From the IMG/VR virus record IMGVR_UViG_3300007276_000038, positions 31,374 through 95,373 of that record: 64,000 bases of DNA; one strand, given 5' to 3'. Positions 7,048 to 17,500 of this stretch are shown in pieces; the stretch's first letter is position 1, and each line of letters opens with the position of its first letter. The notes below the pieces were generated by a model. The model ran no database searches. It saw only the letters and a list, made by a program, of their open reading frames with translations, and was not told the DNA's origin. Position numbers and translations under genes: made by a program. Source of the stretch: a virus.

Positions 7048-9463
7048 TCTTTAATTCCTTGATTTCAGCTTTAAGCATCTCAATCTGATTGTTTAACTCT
7101 TTGACACCTTCTATTAAATAGCCTACTAAATTTCCATATGCTACAGCTTTCATCCCGTCAGGTCCAGTATGTACTAGTTCAGGAGCTACTTCTTCTATTT
7201 CTTGTGCAATAACACCTGAGCCAGGGGTTCCTTCATCAATCCTGTTATAGCTAACGCCGCGCATTTCTAGTACTTTGCTGCCATCTAGTGTCTCTACGTT
7301 CTTTTTAATACGCTTGTCAGAGAATGCAATAATGTCGTTAGTTGAATATATAATACCGTTAACATGTAGCTTATACGCTGGATTAGTAAAACCGATGCCA
7401 ACATCACCACCAGTTTCAATAACCATCTGGTCTGTACTGTTTACCCTAAACGCCATTGCGTTGTTAGTTCCAATTCGTATATCTGTTGTGCCAGAACCGC
7501 CACTTAATCTTAAAAAGTCACTAAAACTCTTGCCTGATAAGGTTTGTCCATCACTAGTGCCAACTATAGCGCCAGAAGGTAGTGTTTTTGCGCTGTTCTT
7601 AATAATTTTGCCAGTTGTTCCGTTGAATAGCACTACTGCATTATTAGTTGCACTTACCGGGCCAGTTACATCACCGCCGCCTATTGTTGTAGGTCTCCAA
7701 GCACCTGTACTAAATGCTAGCACTTGCCCTGAAGTAGGAACGGTTGCAGCAACATCAGTTAAGTCGCCTAGCACATTGGGTATAGCACCTTGGCTAGTAA
7801 ATGTATATGTACCAGCACCGTTAGTTGATAATACTTGTCCGTTAGTACCTTCACTTATGCCTAAGTCAAGCAGCGTAGTAGGAATACTACTACCTACATC
7901 TGTTAAGTCACTAACGTCCGAAGGAATAATACTACCCACATCTGTTAAGTCAGCAACGTCTGATGGCAAATCTGCAGGACGGAACGTAAAGATACCATTT
8001 GTGTTGTTATATGATAAGCTGCCTGCTCCACTTGCTGCTAAAGTAGTAACACTTAAATCAGTAAGTGCTATAGAGCCTGCAATTGACACGGTTGCAGCAT
8101 TAGTAATGCGTCCTTGTTGGTCAATAGTGATGCTTGGAATTAATGTGCCTGAACCGTAAGTACCAGGTGTTACGGCTGTATTTGCCAGGCTTAGTGTCCC
8201 TGACCCTGAATCATAGTCAATACCTAGACCGCCAGCTAAGTCTACTCCTGACAGGTAACCAGCATCATTGATAAGTTCTGATACATTAGAGCTTGTAGTT
8301 AATATTTCACTTATATCAACAATATTCAAAACAGAATTTAATTGAGATTCTGTAACGTATCCATAAGTATCCAGAAATGTATTGGCGCCATCTGGTGTTA
8401 AGTAACTTACATCATTAACTAACAAAGAAACGTTCTGTCCTATTAATACAGAGTTAGCCCAATCATCTGAGTTGCTACCGCTAGCGTAGATTGTTCCTAA
8501 TATATTCGCATCTGACTCGCCTACTATTGTGCCTGACACTGTTAAGTCTTGAACCAGTGTTACTGAATTTAGAACATTTAGGTCTTGAACATTAATAGTA
8601 CTAACTGGGTCAATTGATGTGCCGATAACATTAGCGTACAGTAAATTAAAAAATGCTACACTTGTATCTTCATACTCAGCACGAGTGTTTGAACCCTTTA
8701 GGATTTGGCCGCCTTCTCTGCCAGTCCTTGCTGCTGCGATACCAACAGGAGTAGCTCCATTTTCTGCTGTAGCAATAAGCTCAGGTGCAAAATCAACAAT
8801 AACACCGTCTACCAATGTGCTTGTTCCACCATTGCTAGTATCTCTTATATAAAATTCTGAATCGGAATATAAGGCCATAATGGTCTCATATTGTTCGCCT
8901 ATTTTAGTAGCGCCTCTATTAGCCGGATTATTTCCTGAATTAACATAAGAAAATGCTAGCACAGGAATGTCTCTGTTATCTTCGCTCTTTAGGAATAAAG
9001 TCCTTATTCTGGCGCCATAAAATGTTGGATTCTGTACTGCGCTTGAACTGCTGTATCTGCTAGTTACTTCACCTGCATACGCTACTTCTTTGTAACGTGT
9101 ACCATCGTGTACTTCTAACTTGTTAGTTGTTGTATTAAAAAATGTTGTACCAGATAAGTTTTCTGTAGGTCTAGACTGCTCTGGTCCTACGCTAACACCT
9201 GTACTTGCGCGGAAAATGTTTCCGTCCCATACACGAACAATAGCTGATACTTTGTCGTACCACATTTGTCCAATGATTGGATTTTCGGGTGATGTTGCAC
9301 TAGCAAAATTTTCAAGTAAGTGTAAAGTGTTTTCAGCAAAAACTTCAGCGTAATTAGTTACACCTTTACCTACCATTCCTAATGAGAATGTACTTTCATC
9401 AACAGTACCGTCTTGTAACGTATACGTAATAGTTCCGTCGCTGCTTCCTATAATATATGGCAT
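7025..9463 (-). CDS. Tail fibre protein with C-terminal peptidase S74 chaperone domain
   Basis: 812 aa. The N-terminal about 110 residues (MPYIIGSSDG, later IIGQMWYD and VRVWDGN) match the start of the second S74 fibre in this block and are probably the attachment domain. A repetitive central shaft follows, with three copies of a DLTDVG-type unit around residues 500-600. The C-terminus is an S74 intramolecular chaperone: IAFSDKRIKKNVETL with the expected self-cleavage Ser715-Asp716, then GVIAQEIEEVAPELV, AVAYGNLVG, and a terminal coiled coil (KELNNQIEMLKAEIKELKN). S74 domains trimerise fibres and then cut themselves off. A late-type box lies 31 nt upstream. Confidence 0.85.
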   Translation of the reverse strand: MPYIIGSSDGTITYTLQDGTVDESTFSLGMVGKGVTNYAEVFAENTLHLLENFASATSPENPIIGQMWYDKVSAIVRVWDGNIFRASTGVSVGPEQSRPTENLSGTTFFNTTTNKLEVHDGTRYKEVAYAGEVTSRYSSSSAVQNPTFYGARIRTLFLKSEDNRDIPVLAFSYVNSGNNPANRGATKIGEQYETIMALYSDSEFYIRDTSNGGTSTLVDGVIVDFAPELIATAENGATPVGIAAARTGREGGQILKGSNTRAEYEDTSVAFFNLLYANVIGTSIDPVSTINVQDLNVLNSVTLVQDLTVSGTIVGESDANILGTIYASGSNSDDWANSVLIGQNVSLLVNDVSYLTPDGANTFLDTYGYVTESQLNSVLNIVDISEILTTSSNVSELINDAGYLSGVDLAGGLGIDYDSGSGTLSLANTAVTPGTYGSGTLIPSITIDQQGRITNAATVSIAGSIALTDLSVTTLAASGAGSLSYNNTNGIFTFRPADLPSDVADLTDVGSIIPSDVSDLTDVGSSIPTTLLDLGISEGTNGQVLSTNGAGTYTFTSQGAIPNVLGDLTDVAATVPTSGQVLAFSTGAWRPTTIGGGDVTGPVSATNNAVVLFNGTTGKIIKNSAKTLPSGAIVGTSDGQTLSGKSFSDFLRLSGGSGTTDIRIGTNNAMAFRVNSTDQMVIETGGDVGIGFTNPAYKLHVNGIIYSTNDIIAFSDKRIKKNVETLDGSKVLEMRGVSYNRIDEGTPGSGVIAQEIEEVAPELVHTGPDGMKAVAYGNLVGYLIEGVKELNNQIEMLKAEIKELKNAPTNNR

Positions 9464-9493
9464 TGCTTTATTTTACCTCTAAGTACTTTCTCT

Positions 9494-9501
9494 TATTTAT
9501 C
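9494..9501 (-). promoter_or_regulatory. Late-type promoter box GATAAATA
   Basis: Minus strand CAGATAAATAAGAG lies 31 nt before the ATG of the S74 fibre gene, in the 42-nt gap between two fibre genes. It is the same variant box seen before several other structural genes. Confidence 0.6.
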
Positions 9502-9505
9502 TGTT

Positions 9506-11746
9506 TTATTTTAGTGTTCCGTCTGGATTTCTTGCTGGTAAAAATAGTCGCATGGTTAAATTCAGACTATCATTAACTGCTGGATTTGCTATGTTAGTTA
9601 TATTAACAACTACAGTTCCAGTAACTTCTACCCTAGACCCGTTTAGTGGTATGCGATCTGCATTCAATGGAACGTTTAGTGTTAAGTCCATAAACGGCGC
9701 TATACCAAAAAAGCCTGAAACCATAGTAGCTTGATATCTCGTTCCGCTAGTAACAACATTTACATTAGGTGTACCGAAGGTAACACGCCAAGAGTCTTGA
9801 TCAGCTTCTGGTATCCCGCCAATAGCCCATTCGAATGTCTTGATATTCGGTGGTACGCCACGATTCTGCGCAGCACTTGTTCCTATGCCTGTTTTAAAGA
9901 ACGTAGTTGCTATGCGGTTAGTGTTAGATGTTGTATCCACATAACCGTTAATTAGTGTAGGTAAAACTGCCGTATCCTCAGGATACTTAGTTATTGTTAT
10001 TTGCCTGCTACTAAACAGTACGCCCTGGCTGTCAAATATGTTAAGCGTTCCTGTTTTCTTAGTTTCTTTAATGCCGCTAGTTGGGTTCGCTGGGTTCTTT
10101 AATGTTGGTATCTGAACACGCCCAACGTAGTTGCCAGTTGTGACACTTCCGCTATATGAAAATCCAAAAGACCCACTCGAAGCACTCACATCGTTTATCG
10201 CCGGGTTAGCACCAACACTAAAGCCAGCCAACTGCCATGTCCAGGACGTAGTAGTAGCATTGACTACATCACTGCCAATTACATTATTTACAATTGGTGT
10301 TCCTTCATGAAATGATTGTCCACCTGTTACACTACCGCTAAATGCATCGTTTAATATCTGATAGGTTGTTCCTACTACCTGTGATCCGTTTTGCCAGTCG
10401 CTTCCGCTTCCTGAAACTGTTATCGATTCAGTAGATGGCGCCCAGGTTCTGAGTTTTCGCAACAAGCCAGGTTGTTTATTTTGTGCTAACCCAAACGTCA
10501 TCTGGTTAGACGTAACTGTAAAATCGTCGTCTTGTTGTAAGTCAGTTGGCTGTAAGATAGCTGGGCTAATCACTAACCCTACTAGTTGGCCTGTTGCATT
10601 TGTGCTATCAAATCTAACTGTTTTGCCTACAGCGTTAACACTACGTAATGTAAATGTTGGGCCTGCGCTGTTAGTAGATAGCCGATCAGTTACTGGTCCG
10701 TTACTTGCTATTGAAGTTAACGTGGCTAAATTTTGTTCTTGCACACTGTCTACGAGCAGTGTAGCCCAATTACTGTAAGCTGTGTCCGTTAATGTATCAC
10801 CTGGATTAGACACAGTTGTTGTTGCTGTTACTCCTAATCTAAATTGATAACCGTCGTATGCTGTGTTCACTAGATTAGTAAATGTTATAGTTTGATCTGC
10901 AGATACTGTTACACCTGTTAATGTGCCATTGGTTAGCACTTGTTGGCTAGCCGACGAACTTGTTCTATAATACCATGTGTAAACTGAGTTGTTTGTTCTC
11001 GGTGTACGCCAAGACGGTACTGTAGGATAAGCAGTATACCAAGGTGACGACGAACCGAACGACATAGAGCCGTTGCCTGCGACAGTTACACCGCCTCCGC
11101 CATTAGCTTCTGTTTTAATTACTATAGAAGACCCTGTTAGTGATTTTGTAAAGACTACGTCTGGATTATCAAGCACTAGCTCAGTTACTGATAAAGTTGC
11201 AACTCTACTAGTTTCTGTTGCTGAGACTATGGGAAAACTAGAACCGCCTTCTACTAGTGGTGCTAAAACAAAAGCTGTTACTTTAACTCGAACTCTCACA
11301 CCATTGTTTACTAATATTGCGCTTATCGAATACGTTCTGCTATTTGTCCCATCGTCTATCCAGGTGGTGCCGCCATCAGTAGAATACTGCCACTGATATG
11401 ATATACCTGTCCCGGTTGGGTTTGGTTCTGTACTAGGCCACTCGTTTAATTTGTAGTTAGCTGACACCGTAACTGCAAATAATGCAGTGCCTTGCCCTAT
11501 AAATGCTGAAACATTTTGTACTTGACTACTAAAGATGACGTCCGGTAAAGGATAGTTAGCTTGAGGGACTATTTTATTAATAAAATCGCTATAGCTAATT
11601 GATCCTGGTGATTGCGGGAGTATTTTTTCGGTATTGGTGTCTAGGCTGTAAACACGTACTCCTCTGTAACTTGATAAACTAAACCCTCTAGAGAAACCAG
11701 TATTAATCTCAGTCGCTGTGATAATAGGTAAATTTATATTACTCAT
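9506..11746 (-). CDS. Large virion/fibre protein with Ig-like segments
   Basis: 746 aa. It is strongly enriched in Thr, Ser, Val and Asn and low in Lys/Glu. A segment near residues 125-165 (ISYQWQYSTDGGTTWIDDGTNSRTY) is a typical phage Ig-like domain (YQWxxS-GGxxW), and similar W-Y-T-containing strands recur further on (TYQI, TSWTWQLAG). The start overlaps the stop of the S74 fibre gene upstream in an ATGA. Ig-like domains on phage structural proteins usually mediate weak surface adhesion. Likely a fibre or baseplate appendage; no closer match recognised. Confidence 0.7.
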   Translation of the reverse strand: MSNINLPIITATEINTGFSRGFSLSSYRGVRVYSLDTNTEKILPQSPGSISYSDFINKIVPQANYPLPDVIFSSQVQNVSAFIGQGTALFAVTVSANYKLNEWPSTEPNPTGTGISYQWQYSTDGGTTWIDDGTNSRTYSISAILVNNGVRVRVKVTAFVLAPLVEGGSSFPIVSATETSRVATLSVTELVLDNPDVVFTKSLTGSSIVIKTEANGGGGVTVAGNGSMSFGSSSPWYTAYPTVPSWRTPRTNNSVYTWYYRTSSSASQQVLTNGTLTGVTVSADQTITFTNLVNTAYDGYQFRLGVTATTTVSNPGDTLTDTAYSNWATLLVDSVQEQNLATLTSIASNGPVTDRLSTNSAGPTFTLRSVNAVGKTVRFDSTNATGQLVGLVISPAILQPTDLQQDDDFTVTSNQMTFGLAQNKQPGLLRKLRTWAPSTESITVSGSGSDWQNGSQVVGTTYQILNDAFSGSVTGGQSFHEGTPIVNNVIGSDVVNATTTSWTWQLAGFSVGANPAINDVSASSGSFGFSYSGSVTTGNYVGRVQIPTLKNPANPTSGIKETKKTGTLNIFDSQGVLFSSRQITITKYPEDTAVLPTLINGYVDTTSNTNRIATTFFKTGIGTSAAQNRGVPPNIKTFEWAIGGIPEADQDSWRVTFGTPNVNVVTSGTRYQATMVSGFFGIAPFMDLTLNVPLNADRIPLNGSRVEVTGTVVVNITNIANPAVNDSLNLTMRLFLPARNPDGTLK

Positions 11747-13872
11747 TTTCTACCTAGTTCTGTTCTAAGATCTTCCACTTCCTGTCTTAATTCTTTAATT
11801 GCTTCTACCATTAACCCCATCATGTTTCCGTACGCTACTGCCTTTATGCCCTCGTCATTTTCTACTACTGCTTCAGGTAATACGGCTTCAACGTCTTGTG
11901 CAATAAGTCCAGTTTGATGATTACCGGTATCAATTCTCTTGTATGTGTATCCGGTTAAACTGTCTACCTTATCTAATGCGCCTGCTATTGGCTCTAAATT
12001 AGATTTTAATCTGCGGTCTGAGAATGCTGTAATATCGTTATCAGCAATTATGCCACCTGTTGTGGTAAACTGCACTGTGCCGCTTGGGCCAATGAACGAC
12101 AATGTGCCTAAATAGGCAAAGTCAGCATTGTTCATGGTGATACCGCCAGTTGCTACCATTGGTGCAGTTAACGTCTTTTGTCCTGTTATAGTCTGTGCAG
12201 TATTTGTTGTCACAAAGTTAGCAGGGCTTAATCCGTCAAACGGTGATGTATAAGTGTTTATAATTTCACCAGTACTAGCATTGTAAGCCATATTTGTACC
12301 AGCACTGAATAAGCCTCGAATGTAGGTCTCGTCTGTTCCGAATACGCCAGTGCCTGGAGTGTAGGTAACTCCTTCGCTACCAGCCAATGCCGTTCTTGCT
12401 AAAGTATCTGAATAATATCTGTTTATTGCCCCTTCCGGTAAATCGTCAGTGTCGAATGCGCCTAGGTCGACAGCAATATCATTAGCGTTAGCTATAATAC
12501 CTGTGCCAGCGCCAACTGCCAAAGTAACTATGTTTTGATCAATTTCATTACCTGGTCCTGTACCTACAGTAGGTGTTAATGTTGCTGTCAGGCCAAGACC
12601 GCCTAATACACTGCTAATACTGCTTGCTGGATCTTCCCAAAACACTTGATTACTTGCATCAATGAACATCTGTTGCCCAGTTGTGCCGCTAGTAGTTGGC
12701 ATAGTATAACCATCTATGGTTAGTACGTTTGCTGTAAAATTCTCTGCAAATATATTTTCAATTGGTGCAACATTGCTACCTATGCCAGTGGAAGCACCCA
12801 CTGATATGTTGCCGCCTATCACAATATCATTAACAAATATCTGGCTTACGCTAGAGTTTGCTGTTCCTATATTAACAACACTATTCCCGTTAACTAAGAT
12901 GCTGCCGCTTGTGTCATTGCCTATATATAAATCAGTTATATAACCTTCGTTAAACACAGCGTTTGCTTGCCCTATGTCATAAACATCTGTTGTATTGGGT
13001 ACGAGTGAACTGTTAGCGTTAAAGATATCGGTAGCAGTTATAGTGTTGCTAACATTAGCTGCGAGGTCAACATTACCTGTGTTAATACCGAACGATACTG
13101 CTGCTTGTCCTGACCTATCAGCATAAAAAACACTTGACTCATTATCAGTACGTAAATTTAATCCTGGCTTGATTACAGCACCTATGCCACCATTTTCGAT
13201 TAGTTCTGCGTAGTAAGAAACTACCTGATCATTTGTTTCACTTGAATCATTTGCGGCTACAGTAAATTCATTGTGGCCGCTGAGGATAGCTAATATTTTT
13301 TCACCCTGATAGTAATAACCAGGAGTTTGTGCGCCGTCATTGTTATAAGTTAATGCTAATACTGCTCGGGGAGTGCCCCCGTTTAGATCTTGCAAAAAGA
13401 TTGTGCGGAATGTTGATCCGTATGTGCTCGGAAACCCTAATGTAGGATTACCTGCATAGCTACTAGAAATATCTCTTAGACTGTAAGTTGTGCGCCATTC
13501 GTTGTTAACGTTAATAAACAATTGATCACTGTCAGTGTTATAGTACATGATGCCTGATTTTTGTGATTGACCGTAATCATTTGGTGGTACAGCGTTAGAT
13601 ACTAAAGTTAACGTAGGAACCCAAGCGTTAATGGTACCGTCAAATACACGAAAGTTACCGTTTCTCGAATCCCACCAGGTCTGTCCGTCAGTAGGTCGAA
13701 TAGGAGGATTAACGCTTGAGAAATTTTCTAAAAGGCTTAATGTATTTTGTGCAATTTCCCTACCGTAGTCTTCATAGTTACGCCCGATCAGATTAATCGA
13801 AAACTCTTTGTTAAGAGCATCGTCCTGGATGATTATAGGGTTGCCGCTGTTTTGTTCAATAATATATGGCAC
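11743..13872 (-). CDS. Tail fibre protein with C-terminal peptidase S74 chaperone domain
   Basis: 709 aa. The N-terminal block (MPYIIEQNSGNPIIIQDD, then DGQTWWDS and FRVFDGT) parallels the first 100 residues of the fibre at 7025-9463, so both probably dock on the same partner. The shaft is Asn/Thr/Ile rich. The C-terminal S74 domain begins ITAFSDRRLKSNLEP, with predicted self-cleavage at Ser618-Asp619, then GLIAQDVEAVLPEAV, KAVAYGNMMG, and a coiled coil (KELRQEVEDLRTELG). Two S74 fibres side by side suggest two trimeric fibres or two segments of one long fibre. Confidence 0.85.
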   Translation of the reverse strand: MPYIIEQNSGNPIIIQDDALNKEFSINLIGRNYEDYGREIAQNTLSLLENFSSVNPPIRPTDGQTWWDSRNGNFRVFDGTINAWVPTLTLVSNAVPPNDYGQSQKSGIMYYNTDSDQLFINVNNEWRTTYSLRDISSSYAGNPTLGFPSTYGSTFRTIFLQDLNGGTPRAVLALTYNNDGAQTPGYYYQGEKILAILSGHNEFTVAANDSSETNDQVVSYYAELIENGGIGAVIKPGLNLRTDNESSVFYADRSGQAAVSFGINTGNVDLAANVSNTITATDIFNANSSLVPNTTDVYDIGQANAVFNEGYITDLYIGNDTSGSILVNGNSVVNIGTANSSVSQIFVNDIVIGGNISVGASTGIGSNVAPIENIFAENFTANVLTIDGYTMPTTSGTTGQQMFIDASNQVFWEDPASSISSVLGGLGLTATLTPTVGTGPGNEIDQNIVTLAVGAGTGIIANANDIAVDLGAFDTDDLPEGAINRYYSDTLARTALAGSEGVTYTPGTGVFGTDETYIRGLFSAGTNMAYNASTGEIINTYTSPFDGLSPANFVTTNTAQTITGQKTLTAPMVATGGITMNNADFAYLGTLSFIGPSGTVQFTTTGGIIADNDITAFSDRRLKSNLEPIAGALDKVDSLTGYTYKRIDTGNHQTGLIAQDVEAVLPEAVVENDEGIKAVAYGNMMGLMVEAIKELRQEVEDLRTELGRK

Positions 13873-13886
13873 TGGTTTTTATCCTC

Positions 13887-14573
13887 TTAGCTTAATTGCA
13901 CTCTAACGGTGTAAATTACTTCTATAATTCTGTTTAAACTCTTTTGTACTGGGTGAAAAATCACATGTGTTAACATGGTACTAGATTCTATTGGATTATC
14001 TAATGTATTATCGAGCGGCTTCGTAAATAACCCAAGCTCATCAAATATGTATGGGCCCTCATTATTAATGCTGCTGTCAAAATTTGATGCGCCTTCTTCT
14101 TGACTTGGTTCGCCATAGTTTAATGTGCAGGTTACTTTAATATCACTGTAGCTAGGTCCAACTAAAATTTCTACCCTACTAGTGTCATCGCTATTGTCTG
14201 CGTCAACACGCTTTTGATAAGTCCTGCTATATAAATTAGCACCCGACTCAAAGGACTCAGTGACTCTAGGAGACTTATAAACAATACGGCCTGATGTATC
14301 TACACTAGTAGCACCGTTGCCGAATGCCATGTAGTATACAAAAGCATCTGCTCTATTGTTCAGCGCCTGAGCAACCATATAAGCCATATTTCCGTAATGT
14401 ATAGCATTTCGCTTATTGGCTAAAACTTCTCCAGTTTCTTTGTCGCGGATCAGGATGTGTCCGCTCATATTCAATCCTAGATTGTCGTCTGGTTTGTCAT
14501 TGCTCATGGTTTTTTTGTCCTGAGGGTTATTAGTATTCATATCTTTATTTATCGCCTTTTTATTGTACGTCAT
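13887..14573 (-). CDS. Structural protein of the baseplate/fibre junction, unknown
   Basis: 228 aa from the first ATG, which has a good ribosome binding site (GAGG, 7 nt spacing) and overlaps the end of the giant gene by 14 nt. Two internal in-frame ATGs (14540 and 14507) are alternatives. The one at 14507 also has an AGGA site and lies 38 nt after a late-type box at 14546-14553. The product has a polar N-terminus, then a conserved-looking core (SGHILIRDKETGEVLANKRNAIH, MAFGNGATSVD, IFDELGLFTK) of a type often seen next to fibre genes in T4-like marine phages. It probably forms part of the fibre attachment site. Function inferred from position only. Confidence 0.6.
   Translation of the reverse strand: MTYNKKAINKDMNTNNPQDKKTMSNDKPDDNLGLNMSGHILIRDKETGEVLANKRNAIHYGNMAYMVAQALNNRADAFVYYMAFGNGATSVDTSGRIVYKSPRVTESFESGANLYSRTYQKRVDADNSDDTSRVEILVGPSYSDIKVTCTLNYGEPSQEEGASNFDSSINNEGPYIFDELGLFTKPLDNTLDNPIESSTMLTHVIFHPVQKSLNRIIEVIYTVRVQLS
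14546..14553 (-). promoter_or_regulatory. Possible late-type promoter box GATAAATA inside a gene start
   Basis: Minus-strand GCGATAAATAAAG lies 20 nt inside the longest form of the 13887-14573 gene. If used, it would favour the internal start at 14507. Weaker than the intergenic boxes because it lies in coding sequence. Confidence 0.35.
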
Positions 14574-17500
14574 GTAAGAACCTCATAATGTTATCTACGC
14601 TAGTAAAATCAATATTGCCAGCGTCAGCTAGACTCAATGAAGTTCCACTTACTAAGGTTGCAGCATCCCATCTCCACGTGTTAGGCTGACCGTTATAAGT
14701 ATACGTTGTTATTATTAAATTGCTGCCCGGTGGATCAAACACCTCTACGTAAGCAGGATCAAACGTTGCTGGTGAATATGTGATGCCTATTAGACTATTT
14801 GCTTCGTCTACTGTAGCTATCAACACATACACATTTACATTAGAATTAGCCGGAGTATTTTCTGTAACTTGTATCGCAGCGCCTTCAACTAATCCTATGT
14901 TAGCATAAGTGTTGCTGGTCGCGCCAACACTTATATTAGCTGTCTGTAAGTCCGCAGATATTAGTGTACCAAAGGTGTTCTCTACTACTACGTTTGCTTC
15001 ATCCCATCTATCAAGCTGTGTATAGTTTGCTGCATCTTCGTCGGCTTCGTTAATCAATACTCTTAGTCCAGTTACTGGATCAAGTATAAGATCACCGTTA
15101 CCATCACGTAGATACGTAGCCGAAGTACCCGGGGTTAAGTCAATTGACTCGTACCATTCATCAACATTACCGAAGTATACTGATCCAGTAGTTAGCCATA
15201 CATTTTGTCTTGGGTTTAGATTATTGAATAACTGGCCAGGGGAAGCAGAGTACACTTCAGAACCATACACATGATCTTGTATAGTTGTACCATCTTGTCC
15301 TCTTCTAAGCTGCGACAACACCTTACCAACCTTACTTGAGTATCCTATCTTCTCCCCATTGATCCATACAAATCCAGGCTCTTCTCTGTTAGCGTCTTCT
15401 AATGTATCCAACTCATCTCTAAGCACAATAGTCTCGCTGTGTGCAAACAGTTTAGACTTAAATACTAAACTGGTGCCTGTTGTTGCTTCACTAGTAAAGT
15501 CTACGGTAACAACATCAGTTGAATCGTTTATACTTGTTACCTCACCGATCAACTCATCAGTGTCGGCTCTATGTACCTGCATAAACATTACTATGCCCTT
15601 GCTTTCCTGTAGCTGTACTTCGTTTGTGCCTACAGTAACGTTAGCATCAAGTTCGACGGGAACTGTATCTGTAACTAACTCACCTGTGGATAACTTAGTT
15701 ATGCGAAGGTAATCTGACTCGCCGAACAAAGTATGGTGCATTCTGTACTTAACCTCTCTTGATGCTGGAGGTAGTGACGCTAATATATTTCCGTTACTAT
15801 CAAACGCATCAGTCGATGTAGTCACTGTCATAATAAAGTTTTCTAGTGGTGTAAGCTGCACTAGCTCTTCAGGATGCTCTGGACCGTATATACCTCGCTG
15901 GAACGTTCCTGCTGAGAATCCCGAATATACTTCGTCATTGACTTGTAATGTAGAGTTACCAGTGAACGTTCCTTCGTATGAGTCATAAGTTTGTATTGTA
16001 TTCAATCCATCACTTTCTAATGGATCAACATCGTAACTATATGCCAGACTTGCGTTAGACGTGTGGTCTAGCTCATTATCAATAAACTGGTCAAAGATGC
16101 CGCCATCAAGTGAAGAACCTCTATATGCTCCGCCAACTTTAGATTGCAGTAAGTCAAGTGTTCCTGACAGACCGTTATTAGAAACAATGTCTTCCATTGC
16201 GCTTACGTTACCCACAATATCTATATTTTCAAAAGCTGTTGCATCATCGAAGTATCTATTAACTTCTAAGTTAAAGCAATTTATGACAACAGGATCGTAA
16301 ACAAATATTCTGTCAATTGCGCGTAGTCCGTCAGTGTGGAATCGTATCTCTGAATTAGCAACTAAAACGTTGCTTAATGCAGTTGTAATTGTTACGGTGC
16401 TGTTAGCTTCGTTAATTGATTCTACTAAGCCTGATATTACATCGACGTTGTCAAGAACAACATCAACTTCTTGCCCGATGTAAATACCCTCTACATCATC
16501 AATAGCAATAATACTATCGTCGACTTCTGCATTTGCTGTTATTGTTCTAAACTTGCTTTCGTATGTAATTGCGCGAGGATCAATTTGTGTTAGATACGCT
16601 ATATTTTCTGCGATGCTTCTATTCAGCGAAGTAGTACTCTTGTCTACGTTGCGTCTAGTTAGTTCCCAGTTCGTTCTATCAAAAACCATCACTGTATTAG
16701 TCTTGCGAATTATATCAGTATTGCCACTAGTATATGCAGTGAAATAATCAATATATCTTGGGTCAGTAGACAATATTGCTTGATCTGCTTCCGACTGCTC
16801 GTTTAGTATGCGTGTAGTATTTGCGTCTGCATCTACGTACGGTGGCTTGTCTGCATCACTTAGACTATTTTGACCTACTGTATCCAACTCTGCTGATTTA
16901 CCATCTTTGTACTCACGTATCTTAGAATGATACGGTTTCACATCATTCATGTAGTCTAGTACGCGCTGGAAGTTCTCTGGCTTAAATCCGCTGTACTGTT
17001 TTAGATCATTTTCTTGCTTTTCGATATACAAGTAACTTGTCTTGAATGCCCACGATAACTGACCTTGTTCGGTGTATGCGTATTTAACAAGCTCAAAGAA
17101 TAATTCATTCCAGAACGTTGTGCCTACAAATACATTGTCGCGTAGTGTTTCTAGCAATGATCTAACTTCTAATGCTAGTGTGGGATTTTGTTCATCAGTA
17201 AATACGCTATCGTTAAATTTAACTGTATCGTTCGATATGCTGATTAATTCAAAGTTAGCAAGTGATGCTCTGTACATCCATAACTGTGAGGAGTTGTTCT
17301 GATCGCTTTGCACAAGAACTACAGTTTCATCAGGTATATCAACTAGCCTATCTAGTTCGCTTACGTTTGATACTTTGTAAACTGGCTTGTAGCTTTCGTC
17401 GAAACGTATTTTTTCATTAGTAGCTGTATCAACACGATCAACTTCATACCAGCTAACTGTTTCTATGTACGTGCGGTCTGAAGGTAAGTTAACGTCCCAT